Assembly (NCBI GenBank): GCA_958453305.1
Contig: CAUDXH010000008.1
Span: 14,857-78,856, forward strand
Direction of reading: 5' to 3'
Origin: an uncultured Bacteroides sp.
GTDB lineage: Bacteria; Bacteroidota; Bacteroidia; Bacteroidales; Bacteroidaceae
DNA: 64,000 bases
In this document: positions 55,724-64,000 of the stretch, one piece after another
Layout of the letters: every line of letters begins with the position of its first letter
How positions within the stretch are numbered: position 1 is the first letter of the stretch
Notes under the pieces: generated by a model
Databases searched by the model: none
Told to the model about the DNA's origin: nothing
Seen by the model: the letters and a program-made list of their open reading frames with translations, nothing else
Program-made: the position numbers and the translations under genes

Positions 55724-58700
55724 TTAGAATTTCAGATTAACACCAACCAAGAAGGTACGTGGACGAGGATAATATCCTAAATCGATACCAGAAACCCAGT
55801 CGGAAGTACCGTAACCGATTTCCGGATCCATACCGTCATACTTGGTAAATGTAAATGCATTCTGTACCTGGAAGTACAAACGTGCCTGACTGATAGCCTT
55901 CACATTTATCAACTTGGCAAAATCGTATCCCAACGTGATATTACTGATACGAAGATAATCGCCATCCTGTATATACAAATCAGAGAACTGCCAGTTGATA
56001 TTAGTATTAGTCACACGCGGAATTCTGTTTGAAGTACCTTCACCAGTCCATCTGTCCAATATAGCGGAAGTATAATTGGCTTTGCTGTTTGCATGGTTTC
56101 TATAAGACTGTACAATCTGATTGCCTGCAGCTCCATATGCCACCAACGAGAAGTCAAAGTTCTTATAATTGAAGCCAAGGTTAAAGCCATAAGTAAAATC
56201 AGGAGTACCGTTACCCAAATCTACTTTATCGTTATCGTCAATGATACCATCCTGGTTCTGGTCGACATAAATCACATCACCCGGCTGAGGATCAGACTGT
56301 AAAATACCATGTTTTCCGTCAGCATTCCAGTTTGCAATCTGTTCCTTGTTCTGAAAAATACCAGCTGTCTGATATCCCCAGAAATAACCGATAGCATGAC
56401 CATTCTCTGCACGATAGAATTCAGGAGAGTTATCATACAACATATTGACATCACCATGAATAATTCCATCTTCAGTCGGAATGTTACCTACCTTATTTTT
56501 ATTGTAAGCTCCGTTGATACCAACATTATAGCTAAAATCACTTCCGATCTGATCATTCCAGTTCAAAGCCAATTCAATACCGGTATTTTTCACATCACCA
56601 CCATTGATGTATGGTGCACCAGTACCAGCTGTAGCCAGAATAGGAGCCTCAACCAACCAGTCTTTGGTAGTCTTGATATAGAAATCGGCAGTCAAGCTCA
56701 GACGGCTTCTCAAGAAACGTGCATCAATACCGATGTTAGTCTGTTCTGAAGTTTCCCATGTTACATCAGAGTTTGCCAGACGGCTTGGATATGCTCCCCA
56801 ATAACTAGACTGAGCAGAAGCGCCATAATTAGTTCCGAAAATATAATGTGTATTCGAAGAAGTAATAGGAGCTGTATACTGGTAATTGTCTATATTCTGA
56901 TTACCAACCTGTCCCCAACTGATACGTAATTTCAAGAAATCCAACCAGTTCTGAGTAGTTCCCATAAACTTCTCATTCGAAATAGTCCATCCGGCAGATA
57001 TAGAAGGGAATACACCATAACGTTTACTTCTTGCAAACTTAGAAGAACCATCGGCACGCAAAGTAGCGTTAATCATATATGTTTCTTTCCAGTTCCATCC
57101 AAAACGTCCGAAGTAAGAAACTGAGCGGCTTTCATCCTGAGGATATCCGTCAACCGACATACCATCGTCTGCACTCGATGCTGTACCGTTTGCAACATAA
57201 GCATGGTCCCAATCGTCGAAACCTTCTCTCAGTGTACCTGTACCGGCAGAAAGATAAGTTCCTGAATACTGATAAACTTCCATACCAATCAACGCATTGA
57301 AAGCATGATCTTTTACTTTCCAGTCGTAAGTAGCTGTATTAGTCCAAGTCATACCCAAGCTGTGACTCATATTTTGTGAAGAAGAAGTACGTGTATTGTT
57401 GTAGCTGTAAATAGAGAACTGATACATCGGAGTAAAACTACGATATTCAGAAGAGCCATAAACAGCACCAAAAACAGTTCTCAATTTCAAATTTTTCACA
57501 GGCTGCAATTCAGCATAAACATTACCAGAAAAAACAGCATTTTTACTTTCATTATTTGTGTTTGTCATCATTAATCCATAAGGATTACTGTCGCCGTTAT
57601 ACCAATCAGAATTGGAAGTATCGTTGTAAGGAGAATCATAAATATTGTTATCACTATAAATCGGCGACAAAGGAGAAGTACTGAACGCTCCTCTTAATGT
57701 ATTGTTATATTGATTACCTACTGAAACACCATTATTTAATTTATAAACGAAACTAACTTGTTCGCCAATCTTCAACAAATCCGAATCCTTAAAAATCTTA
57801 TGTTCCGAATTAATACGGAAATTATAACGTTCATAGTTTGAAACATCCTTACCACCTACAATACCTTCCTGGCTCATATATCCCAAAGACATAGCGTAAG
57901 TTGATGTTTTCGATCCACCAGTAACACCCAATGTGTAGCTCTGTGTCTGAGCTTTATCCTTAAACATAGAATCTACCCAATCAGTATCATAGACATTTCC
58001 ATTGGCATCATAAATACTTTTAAATGAACTCCAGTCATAAGGAGCATTTCCTGAATTGACAGCCTGTTCGTCCATGATAGTCATGTATTCTTGTGCATTC
58101 AGCATATCAGCCTTACGAGCTACATTCTGTACACCGTAATAAGCATCGAAAGCAATCTGTGCCTTACCTTCTTTTCCAGATTTAGTAGTAATCAAGACAA
58201 CACCATTGGCAGCCTGTGCACCATAAATAGCGGCAGAAGCAGCATCCTTCAAAACATCAATACTTTCGATATCGGCAGGATTCAATGTTGAAATATCACC
58301 ACCAACACCATCAATCAAATAAAGAGGAGAAGCATTTCCTACTGTACCCAAACCACGGATACTTACCTTCATATCAGAACCCGGCTGACCAGAAGTAGAA
58401 GAAATATTCACACCCGGAGTCTGTCCCTGCATTGCCTGCAAAGGGCTGTTAGTATTCATCTTTGCCAAGCTTTCTCCTTTCACTTGCACAGTAGCACCGG
58501 TTACCAGTTTCTTTTTCTGAACGCCATAACCTACAACCACAACTTCTTCGAGGGTTTCGGTATCTTCTTTCATTTCAACATTTAATGTTTTCTGATCGGC
58601 AACAACAATTTCTTGTGTAACAAAACCGATATACGAAAATACTAAAGTCTGACCTTTTTCCACTCCCAAGGAGTAGTTTCCGTCAAAATCCGTAATAGTT

Positions 58701-58897
58701 CCATTAGTGGTTCCTTTCACCAACACACTCACGCCAATTAAAGGCATCTTGTCTGTTGCCGAAGTAACAACTCCCGAAACTGTCAAACTCTGAGAAGCAG
58801 CCTTTATTGCCATCGAAGGCAAGAACAACAGTAACATTACCATTGCAAGGCTACATAGATGCACGTTTGTGCATTTTACGAATAAGTGTTTACTCAT
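55724..58897 (-). CDS. SusC-family TonB-dependent transporter of the xyloglucan-type locus
   Basis: A 1057-residue outer-membrane transporter. A signal peptide (SLAMVMLLLFLPSMAIKAAS) follows a basic N-terminus. The carboxypeptidase-D-like domain (about 40-120) shows VSGVVTSATDKMPLIGVSVLVKG and DFDGNYSL; the TonB box/SusC signature is EEVVVVGYGVQKKK (about 125); the plug carries PGSDMKVSIRGLGTVGNASPLYLIDG and VLKDAASAAIYGAQAANGV. The barrel ends RTFLVGVNLKF with terminal Phe. It imports oligosaccharides made by the surface GH5 in concert with the SusD protein. First intact gene of a susC-susD-SGBP-GH5 transcript, with the operator and a -7 box upstream (58970-59035). Confidence 0.96.
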   Translation of the reverse strand: MSKHLFVKCTNVHLCSLAMVMLLLFLPSMAIKAASQSLTVSGVVTSATDKMPLIGVSVLVKGTTNGTITDFDGNYSLGVEKGQTLVFSYIGFVTQEIVVADQKTLNVEMKEDTETLEEVVVVGYGVQKKKLVTGATVQVKGESLAKMNTNSPLQAMQGQTPGVNISSTSGQPGSDMKVSIRGLGTVGNASPLYLIDGVGGDISTLNPADIESIDVLKDAASAAIYGAQAANGVVLITTKSGKEGKAQIAFDAYYGVQNVARKADMLNAQEYMTIMDEQAVNSGNAPYDWSSFKSIYDANGNVYDTDWVDSMFKDKAQTQSYTLGVTGGSKTSTYAMSLGYMSQEGIVGGKDVSNYERYNFRINSEHKIFKDSDLLKIGEQVSFVYKLNNGVSVGNQYNNTLRGAFSTSPLSPIYSDNNIYDSPYNDTSNSDWYNGDSNPYGLMMTNTNNESKNAVFSGNVYAELQPVKNLKLRTVFGAVYGSSEYRSFTPMYQFSIYSYNNTRTSSSQNMSHSLGMTWTNTATYDWKVKDHAFNALIGMEVYQYSGTYLSAGTGTLREGFDDWDHAYVANGTASSADDGMSVDGYPQDESRSVSYFGRFGWNWKETYMINATLRADGSSKFARSKRYGVFPSISAGWTISNEKFMGTTQNWLDFLKLRISWGQVGNQNIDNYQYTAPITSSNTHYIFGTNYGASAQSSYWGAYPSRLANSDVTWETSEQTNIGIDARFLRSRLSLTADFYIKTTKDWLVEAPILATAGTGAPYINGGDVKNTGIELALNWNDQIGSDFSYNVGINGAYNKNKVGNIPTEDGIIHGDVNMLYDNSPEFYRAENGHAIGYFWGYQTAGIFQNKEQIANWNADGKHGILQSDPQPGDVIYVDQNQDGIIDDNDKVDLGNGTPDFTYGFNLGFNYKNFDFSLVAYGAAGNQIVQSYRNHANSKANYTSAILDRWTGEGTSNRIPRVTNTNINWQFSDLYIQDGDYLRISNITLGYDFAKLINVKAISQARLYFQVQNAFTFTKYDGMDPEIGYGTSDWVSGIDLGYYPRPRTFLVGVNLKF

Positions 58898-58969
58898 GGT
58901 ACATTGTTTATAGTTAAAGTTTACATTTATTATGTTTTTCTTTCCAGTATTATTATATCATTAACATTG

Positions 58970-58977
58970 CAAAGTAA
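58970..58977 (-). promoter_or_regulatory. -7 box of the susC operon
   Basis: The minus strand reads TTACTTTG, one base off TAnnTTTG, 72 bp before the susC start. The operator at 59007-59035 is 29 bp further upstream. Confidence 0.55.
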
Positions 58978-59006
58978 ACCAAAAAGAAGAATCTTAGAGG
59001 TACGGT

Positions 59007-59035
59007 TTTGTTTCTCTATAGGGTATATTTTGTTT
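59007..59035 (-). promoter_or_regulatory. Putative HTCS operator, susC copy
   Basis: 29-bp element identical at 26 positions to 61293-61321 and sharing 21 with the GH3 copy at 61369-61397. In gene direction it begins AAACAAAA, has ATACCCT in the middle and ends GAAACAAA. The two AAACA words start 22 bp apart, two helical turns, as expected for an AraC-type dimer site. Confidence 0.75.
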
Positions 59036-59118
59036 ATATCACCTCTTTATAACTTTTTATACCCATATAGATAAAAAGTTAATTATCAGAGAGAAACAAC
59101 ATAATCAATCTCTTTATT

Positions 59119-61204
59119 TTACTTTACTTGCCATTCATATATACCCGCTGTTTTTTCATCGGAAAGTACGACTTCCAATTTTATTGCTTTCGTTTTCACT
59201 GTTTTAAATTTAACAGCACTTCCCTCTCCTTTAATGATACTGTATGCATTCAGATTCTCTACAGGGAGCCATTTTCCTTCAGTATTTTTATAATAAATCT
59301 TCCATGATTTCGGAATGCTGCAATTGCCCCAAGGAGTGTCATCAAACCAATAAACAGTTGAAGTGGAAACCTGCACTTCTTCCGGAAATTCATAAGAAAT
59401 CCATTCGGTAGTACCAGTTTTAGGATACCAGTGGTAATAAGGAATCGTACGGTCATTTTCATCCTGAGGTATCAGTCCATCGGCAACAGAAAATAATGTC
59501 TGTATTTTATGTGATGCATCTATCTTACTTTTTGAAGCCAAAGTAGGAATAGCTTTCGGACGAGTTGCATTGACTTCATCCGGTAACCACATTGCCATAT
59601 TCCCAGTTCCACGATGTGCCCATACACAATAAGGAATCAGTGTCAGTATACGGTCTTTTACCAGTAACCGTCCTGCCTTATCATATTCCAGCGACTGTGC
59701 CTGTGTCTGAATCTGATTAATGCCACAAAGCAAATCTTTCCTTTCGATTACCTTAAACTCCGAACGAGGATTCAAGAGTACACTTAATACATCAAAATCA
59801 TTATCTGCCCACTCAGCAAAATAAACGACAGGTCCACGTTCTATAGCTACACGTCCCCGATCGGCTTCTACTTTATTATTGGCTGTAACTGTACGCACAT
59901 TCATATCAAAATGTACTTCCACTGAATCTCCTTTCTTCCATTGGCGGTTAATAGAAAAATAGCCATCTTACAAATCGGCATAAACTTCTTCACCGTTCAC
60001 CATCACACGATATGAAGGATCAAGCTCATCCGTGTATGTATACAAATTACTTGGGACAACCTGATTTCGTACCCAGCCAGGAATACGAATTTTCAGTGTG
60101 AAATCCCTTGCAGAGTTATGGGTAATCCTAAGCTGGATATCTCCATTCCACGGGTACGAGGTTGTCTGCGAGAGAGAAACCTTCTTACCTCCTACATTCA
60201 GTGTAACATCATTCGACATGAACAGATTAACATATACATCCTTGTCTTTCACAGCATATATATAGCCGGGGACAGAAGGTATAAAACGACAGATATTGGA
60301 AGGACAGCATGCACATCCGAACCTATAGCATGCAATCTCCTGTAAGTGCCGCAACATCTGCCATGCCGGCATACATATATGCAGCACGCACTGCATGTCC
60401 GACAGCTTCATCTTGTTCTACAACTGGCTTATGCGCCTGACTATATGCATCCCTTCGGGAAGTATATCCGCGCTTATCCAGAAAGAATTTCGCCATATCA
60501 AGATATCTCTGTTCACCCGTTACAAGATAAAGTTTAGCCAAAGCCATTTCCGCAATCTGATGTCCGGGTACACGTACCAGTTTTCCCGGTCCTTCCCCTA
60601 TCTCCCTACAGACACAATCTGCATAGCGAATTGCAATATCAAGAAAATTACGTTGTCCCGTAGCCTGATAATGAGCTATGACCCCTTCAATCATATGTCC
60701 CAAGTTATAAAATTCATGACTTAGCTCTTCCACTTTTTCCCAACGCCGACTGCCAGCCCATTGATGTGGATGTGCAGGATTCATAGTGCGTGAAGTATAT
60801 AGATAGCCGTCAGGCTCCTGTGCACCGGCAACAATGACTAGCACACTGTCTATGTATTTCTTTAGTCGTTTATCCGGATTAGTCTGAAGCAGATAACTTG
60901 CTCCTTCAATGGTTTTATATACATCAGTGTCATCAAAAGAATATCCCGTCACTTTATTGCTGTCACTGGGGTGGCAGCCATTTCAAAATTTTTATAACGT
61001 CCAGTTTCTTCACATTTACTAAAAGCCAGTGGGATGGTAACTTCACGACTTGCCTGTAAACGTTGTCCCCAAAATGAATCCGTCAATTTCACAGATGTAA
61101 AAGGTACTGGAGTTATAGGATAACCGAGATATCACCTTTTCACGAGCATAAATTCCACCTCCAGTTATTCCCAAAAGCAATGCAGAAATTATCAGTTTTT
61201 TCAT
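59119..61204 (-). pseudogene. GH127-type beta-L-arabinofuranosidase pseudogene
   Basis: Three frames together spell a DUF1680/GH127 enzyme read from 61204: signal peptide (MKKLIISALLLGITGGGIYA), then PVPFTSVKLTDSFWGQRLQ in a shifted frame, YSFDDTDVYKTIEGASYLLQ in a third frame up to AALTGD, and GCACCPSNICRFIPSVPGYIY to the C-terminus. Lesions: a frame change between 61117 and 61145; a one-base loss near 60974 (AAHPSDSNK is restored by adding one C); a deletion at about 60320-60330 that joins TGD to FGCACC and removes, I estimate, over 100 codons including the ETC zinc-ligand motif; and a stop at 59968-59970 (TAA where CAA would continue DLQDGYF). It cannot make active enzyme. Its promoter still carries the operator. 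Confidence 0.85.
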
Positions 61205-61255
61205 AGGTTTATTTTTGTGTTTTCCATATTGATTCAAAATCTCAATCGTATAATA

Positions 61256-61263
61256 CAAATGTA
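61256..61263 (-). promoter_or_regulatory. -7 box of the pseudogene promoter
   Basis: The minus strand reads TACATTTG, a perfect TAnnTTTG, 51 bp before the former start. Confidence 0.6.
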
Positions 61264-61292
61264 AAAAAGACATAATTGCAAACTGGTATAAA

Positions 61293-61321
61293 TTTGTTTC
61301 TTTATATGGTACATTTTGTTT
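61293..61321 (-). promoter_or_regulatory. Putative HTCS operator, pseudogene copy
   Basis: 29-bp element matching the susC copy at 26 of 29 positions and placed exactly 29 bp from its -7 box, the same gap as at susC. Confidence 0.75.
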
Positions 61322-61368
61322 TTCTCTGCATCAAAAAGACAGTATTTTCCCTGTTTCAGAAGAGGTGA

Positions 61369-61397
61369 AAACATTTTATACCCTTTTGTGAAACATT
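61369..61397 (+). promoter_or_regulatory. Putative HTCS operator, GH3 copy
   Basis: On the plus strand, begins AAACA, has TATACCCT at positions 9-16 and GTGAAACA at positions 20-27; 21 of 29 positions match the susC copy. It ends 28 bp before the -7 box at 61426-61433. Confidence 0.7.
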
Positions 61398-61425
61398 TTT
61401 CATTCCATTAAAAAACGCTTTCCAT

Positions 61426-61433
61426 TAGTTTTG
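61426..61433 (+). promoter_or_regulatory. -7 box of the GH3 gene at 61459
   Basis: TAGTTTTG matches TAnnTTTG, 25 bp before the ATG. Confidence 0.65.
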
Positions 61434-61458
61434 TATCAGTCTTTAATAACATCACATT

Positions 61459-63615
61459 ATGAAAACACATAGAAAACTTTTTTTCACCTTGCTCATAGCA
61501 AGTACTACAGGAATCATACATGCCCAAAATGTATTTAACGATCCGGCAGTAAACGAAGAACAACGGCTTGACGATTTGATTGTGCGAATGACTCTCGACG
61601 AAAAAGTGGATGCTTTGGGAAACAATACTCAAGTCCCCCGCTTGGGAATACAAGCATCAGGAAGTGTAGAAGGTCTACACGGAATCGTACTGGGAGGACC
61701 AACATACGGCGACAGAGCCAATACTCCAACAACAGGCTTTCCGCAAACTTACGGACTGGGAGAAACTTGGGATACCGACTTACTACATCGAGTAGCAACT
61801 TACATCAGTACAGAAAACCGTTATCTCTTTCAAAACGCAAAATACCGGGATAGCGGACTTATCATGTGGACTCCCAATGTAGACTTGGGCAGAGATCCTC
61901 GCTGGGGGCGAACTGAAGAATGTTATGGTGAAGATGCATTTCTTACTTCACGGCTTGCTGTAGCTTTCATCAAAGGCATACAGGGAGATCATCCTAAATA
62001 CTGGAGAAATGCTTCACTTATGAAACACTTCTTATCGAACAGTAACGAATACGGACGTACATTTTCTTCTTCCAACTATTCCGACAAACTGTTCCGCGAA
62101 TATTATGCTTATCCTTTTTATAAAGGAGTAACCGAAGGAGGATCACAGGCCTTGATGACTGCTTATAACGCCTACAACGGAACTCCGTGTATCATGCACC
62201 CCGTATTGCGAAGCATCGTCATGAAAGAATGGGGACTGAACGGTACGCTACTGACCGACGGAGGAGCATTCCGACTGCTGTTGAGCGACCATAAACGTTT
62301 TGACAACGACCGGGCAGCTGCGGCAGCTGCATGCATCAAAGCAGGTATTACGAAGTTTCTGGATGAATATAAGGATGCCGTATACGAAGCACTGCACCGA
62401 AAACTCATTAGTGTGGAAGATATAGAAAAAGCAATCCGGGGAAACCTCAGAATATCTCTCAAACTTGGTTTGCTGGACCACACAGAAGACAATCCTTATG
62501 CAGTCATCGGTATCACTGATACCATTGCCCCATGGAGCAAACCGGAAACCAAAGCACTGGTACGCGAAGCTACACTTAAATCGGTCGTCTTACTCAAAAA
62601 TCAAGACCATTTGCTTCCACTTGACAGACATAAGATAAAAAAGATAGCAGTCATCGGACAACGTGCAACTGAGGTCCTGCAAGACTGGTACGCCGGTAAA
62701 CCTTTTTATACAGTAAATGTACTTGATGCTATTCGCGAGGAAGCAGGTAACGATATTGAAGTACGATATGTAAAAACCAACCGAATGGACAGCGCACGCA
62801 CGGTTGCAGCATGGGCAGATGTCGCTATTGTATGTGTCGGCAACCATCCTACCTGCGATGCCGGCTGGGAACAAGCTCCCGTCATAAGTGAAGGAAAAGA
62901 AGCCGTCGACCGCCAGTCGCTACAACTGGATCAAGAAGATTTGCTTTTACAAGTTGCTCAAACTAATCCCAATACAATTGGAGTATTGATCAGCAGCTTT
63001 CCTTATGCCATCAATCGAGCCAACCAGACAGTACCCGCTCTGCTTCATCTCACCCAATGCAGTCAGGAGTTGGGACATGCTGTAAGCGATGTTATATTCG
63101 GACATTATAATCCGGCAGGCAGACTAACCCAAACCTGGGTGAAAAATATCACCGACCTTCCTCACATGATGGATTACGATATTACTCACGGTCGGACATA
63201 TATGTATTTTAAAGAAAAGCCATTATATCCTTTTGGTTATGGACTAAGCTATACCCACTTTAATTACTTTGGAACAACTCTCAATGACCGTGTTATTGAA
63301 CGTGGCGATACCTTAAGGGTATGCTTCAACCTGAAAAATTCCGGCAATATGGATGGTGATGAGGTTGTACAACTTTACGTTTCCGCACGAAAACATACGG
63401 ACAAAGATCCTATCAAGCAACTAAAAGCATTCCAGCGCATCAGTCTACGTAAAGAAGAAACGAAAAAAGTAGAGTTAACCGTCCCTTATACAGAGTTACA
63501 AGTATGGGATGAAAAGCAGAACCGTTTCATTCTTCTTGATAAAGAAATGACACTGGAAATAGGAGCCTCATCATCGGACATCCGTTTACGGACAACATTC
63601 CGAACAGAAGAATAA
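61459..63615 (+). CDS. GH3 glycosidase (second of the locus)
   Basis: A 718-residue family 3 enzyme with a signal peptide (KLFFTLLIASTTGIIHAQ). The barrel shows RLGIQASGSVEGLHGIV, WTPNVDLGRDPRWGRTEECYGED, LMKHFLSNSNEYGR and the nucleophile Asp267 in GTLLTDGGAF. The second domain includes SVVLLKNQDHLLPLDRHKIKKIAVIG, then a fibronectin-III-like end (KNSGNMDGDEVVQLYVSARK). The ECYGED and WGRTEE features lean to the beta-xylosidase/beta-glucosidase branch, different from the GH3 at 38170, so the two likely split the work on the cleaned glucan backbone or on other side chains. It is divergent from the pseudogene and has its own operator-bearing promoter and terminator. Confidence 0.93.
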   Translation: MKTHRKLFFTLLIASTTGIIHAQNVFNDPAVNEEQRLDDLIVRMTLDEKVDALGNNTQVPRLGIQASGSVEGLHGIVLGGPTYGDRANTPTTGFPQTYGLGETWDTDLLHRVATYISTENRYLFQNAKYRDSGLIMWTPNVDLGRDPRWGRTEECYGEDAFLTSRLAVAFIKGIQGDHPKYWRNASLMKHFLSNSNEYGRTFSSSNYSDKLFREYYAYPFYKGVTEGGSQALMTAYNAYNGTPCIMHPVLRSIVMKEWGLNGTLLTDGGAFRLLLSDHKRFDNDRAAAAAACIKAGITKFLDEYKDAVYEALHRKLISVEDIEKAIRGNLRISLKLGLLDHTEDNPYAVIGITDTIAPWSKPETKALVREATLKSVVLLKNQDHLLPLDRHKIKKIAVIGQRATEVLQDWYAGKPFYTVNVLDAIREEAGNDIEVRYVKTNRMDSARTVAAWADVAIVCVGNHPTCDAGWEQAPVISEGKEAVDRQSLQLDQEDLLLQVAQTNPNTIGVLISSFPYAINRANQTVPALLHLTQCSQELGHAVSDVIFGHYNPAGRLTQTWVKNITDLPHMMDYDITHGRTYMYFKEKPLYPFGYGLSYTHFNYFGTTLNDRVIERGDTLRVCFNLKNSGNMDGDEVVQLYVSARKHTDKDPIKQLKAFQRISLRKEETKKVELTVPYTELQVWDEKQNRFILLDKEMTLEIGASSSDIRLRTTFRTEE

Positions 63616-63637
63616 ACCTCCAGCCAATTAATAACAG

Positions 63638-63676
63638 AAAGGAGTTGTACCGCTACCACGATACAACTCCTTTTTT
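63638..63676 (+). terminator. Terminator of the GH3 gene
   Basis: AAAGGAGTTGTA (63638-63649) pairs with TACAACTCCTTT (63662-63673), followed by a T-run. Confidence 0.85.
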
Positions 63677-63712
63677 GATAGTTCAAAATTAGAAAACTCC
63701 AAGCTATATAGC

Positions 63713-63765
63713 CAAACTTACAACTGAATCCTGTTTCCATTTACACAAAATTCTGGACAGTGTCT
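63713..63765. repeat. Left arm of a perfect 53-bp inverted repeat
   Basis: Exact reverse complement of 63947-63999. Begins CAAACTTACAACTG and ends ACAGTGTCT. Here it is non-coding, whereas the right arm lies in the coding sequence of the edge gene. Confidence 0.95.
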
Positions 63766-63868
63766 CGTTTTACTAGAGTGAAACGGTCGCTTCACCTAAA
63801 TGAAAATAACGTTTCACAGTAATGAAACGATAGATTCAGCCTAGTCAAACGTTATTTATATGTTCAAT

Positions 63869-64000
63869 TCAGTCATTGTTATACCACACACAATTATCAG
63901 AAAGTCCCGAAGCACGTACTGTTACCTGATTCTCTCCCGACTGTAAAGACACTGTCCAGAATTTTGTGTAAATGGAAACAGGATTCAGTTGTAAGTTTGT
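63869..64000 (-). CDS. C-terminal fragment of an exported-type protein (5' part outside window)
   Basis: Forty-three codons and a TGA stop (63869-63871) of a minus-strand gene that begins beyond the window. The residues FWTVSLQSGENQVTVRA and LSDNCVWYNND resemble the last strands of the Ig-like domain that ends many Bacteroides GH2 and related enzymes (GEN-x-V-x-V-x-A, then a C-x-W end), but the fragment is too short for a firm call. Most of it before residue 19 lies inside the right arm of the 53-bp inverted repeat. Confidence 0.6.
   Translation of the reverse strand, partial: TNLQLNPVSIYTKFWTVSLQSGENQVTVRASGLSDNCVWYNND
63947..63999. repeat. Right arm of the 53-bp inverted repeat
   Basis: Exact reverse complement of 63713-63765; 181 bp separate the arms. 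The match stops at base 63999 (64000 does not pair with 63712), one base before the window edge. Confidence 0.95.

Larger units (their letters stand above)
63616..63868. other. 253-bp gap with terminator and inverted-repeat arm
   Basis: Contains the GH3 terminator, the left arm of a 53-bp inverted repeat (63713-63765) and a stretch with several GTGAAAC/GTTTCAC words (63778-63832). No gene is evident. Confidence 0.7.

Noticed and set aside
59119..60952. Three separate small genes instead of one pseudogene
   Set aside because: The fragments match consecutive parts of one DUF1680 enzyme in order, lack their own starts and RBS, and one pair is split only by a single in-frame TAA.
1..64000. tRNA genes, CRISPR arrays, IS elements, phage or conjugative genes
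   Set aside because: I looked for cloverleaf ends, regularly spaced repeats, transposase and integrase motifs and saw none; a covariance or HMM search would be decisive.

Overview
The window is a bacterial chromosome segment from the Bacteroidales, most likely a gut Bacteroides or Phocaeicola. The evidence is two SusC/SusD pairs, a hybrid two-component regulator, BACON-domain and GH31/GH2/GH3 enzymes, a fimbrillin-type lipoprotein, an OmpA/Tam-type envelope gene set, and repeated -7 promoter boxes of the Bacteroides form TAnnTTTG. I saw no tRNA, rRNA, CRISPR array, transposase, integrase or phage gene.

Left part (1-17.9 kb): the 3' part of an outer-membrane beta-barrel receptor, rmuC, then hisS and a membrane Zn-peptidase on the minus strand, topB, a secreted BNR-4 protein, the tamB-tamL envelope assembly pair (minus strand, genes overlapping), and an NDP-sugar type nucleotidyltransferase. 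These are ordinary chromosomal genes separated by strong hairpin terminators and by two kinds of short intergenic repeats.

17.9-24.2 kb: a 965-bp gene-free stretch followed by a lone susC/susD pair. The stretch holds two inverted 17-bp dyads (18474-18490 and 18779-18795). Both fit the site published for the SusC/SusD phase-variation recombinase of B. fragilis. I read this as an invertible promoter, probably OFF in this assembly.

24.3-37.9 kb: housekeeping and envelope genes: xpt-pbuX (xanthine salvage), a solitary fimbrillin-like lipoprotein, a secreted alkaline phosphatase, a helix-hairpin-helix protein with an NSS-family symporter, a VanZ protein, an ECF sigma factor, a CYTH protein, a 47-residue membrane protein, prfB, a long-chain acyl-CoA ligase and an M20 deacylase.

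38.1-63.6 kb: a polysaccharide utilisation locus whose content (GH31 with PA14 insert, GH2, two GH3, BACON-GH5, SusC, SusD, surface lipoprotein, hybrid sensor) closely resembles known xyloglucan loci. Surface proteins bind and cut the glucan (GH5, lipoproteins), SusC/SusD import the oligosaccharides, and periplasmic GH31 (xylose), GH2 (galactose) and GH3 (glucose) finish the job under the control of the hybrid regulator. Four promoters in the locus carry a shared 29-bp element at a fixed 28-29 bp from the -7 box, which is the best candidate for the regulator's operator. The first gene of the susC side, a GH127-type beta-L-arabinofuranosidase, is a pseudogene with several independent lesions.

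Right edge (63.6-64 kb): the last 43 codons of a minus-strand gene, with a perfect 53-bp inverted copy of part of that coding sequence 181 bp away.
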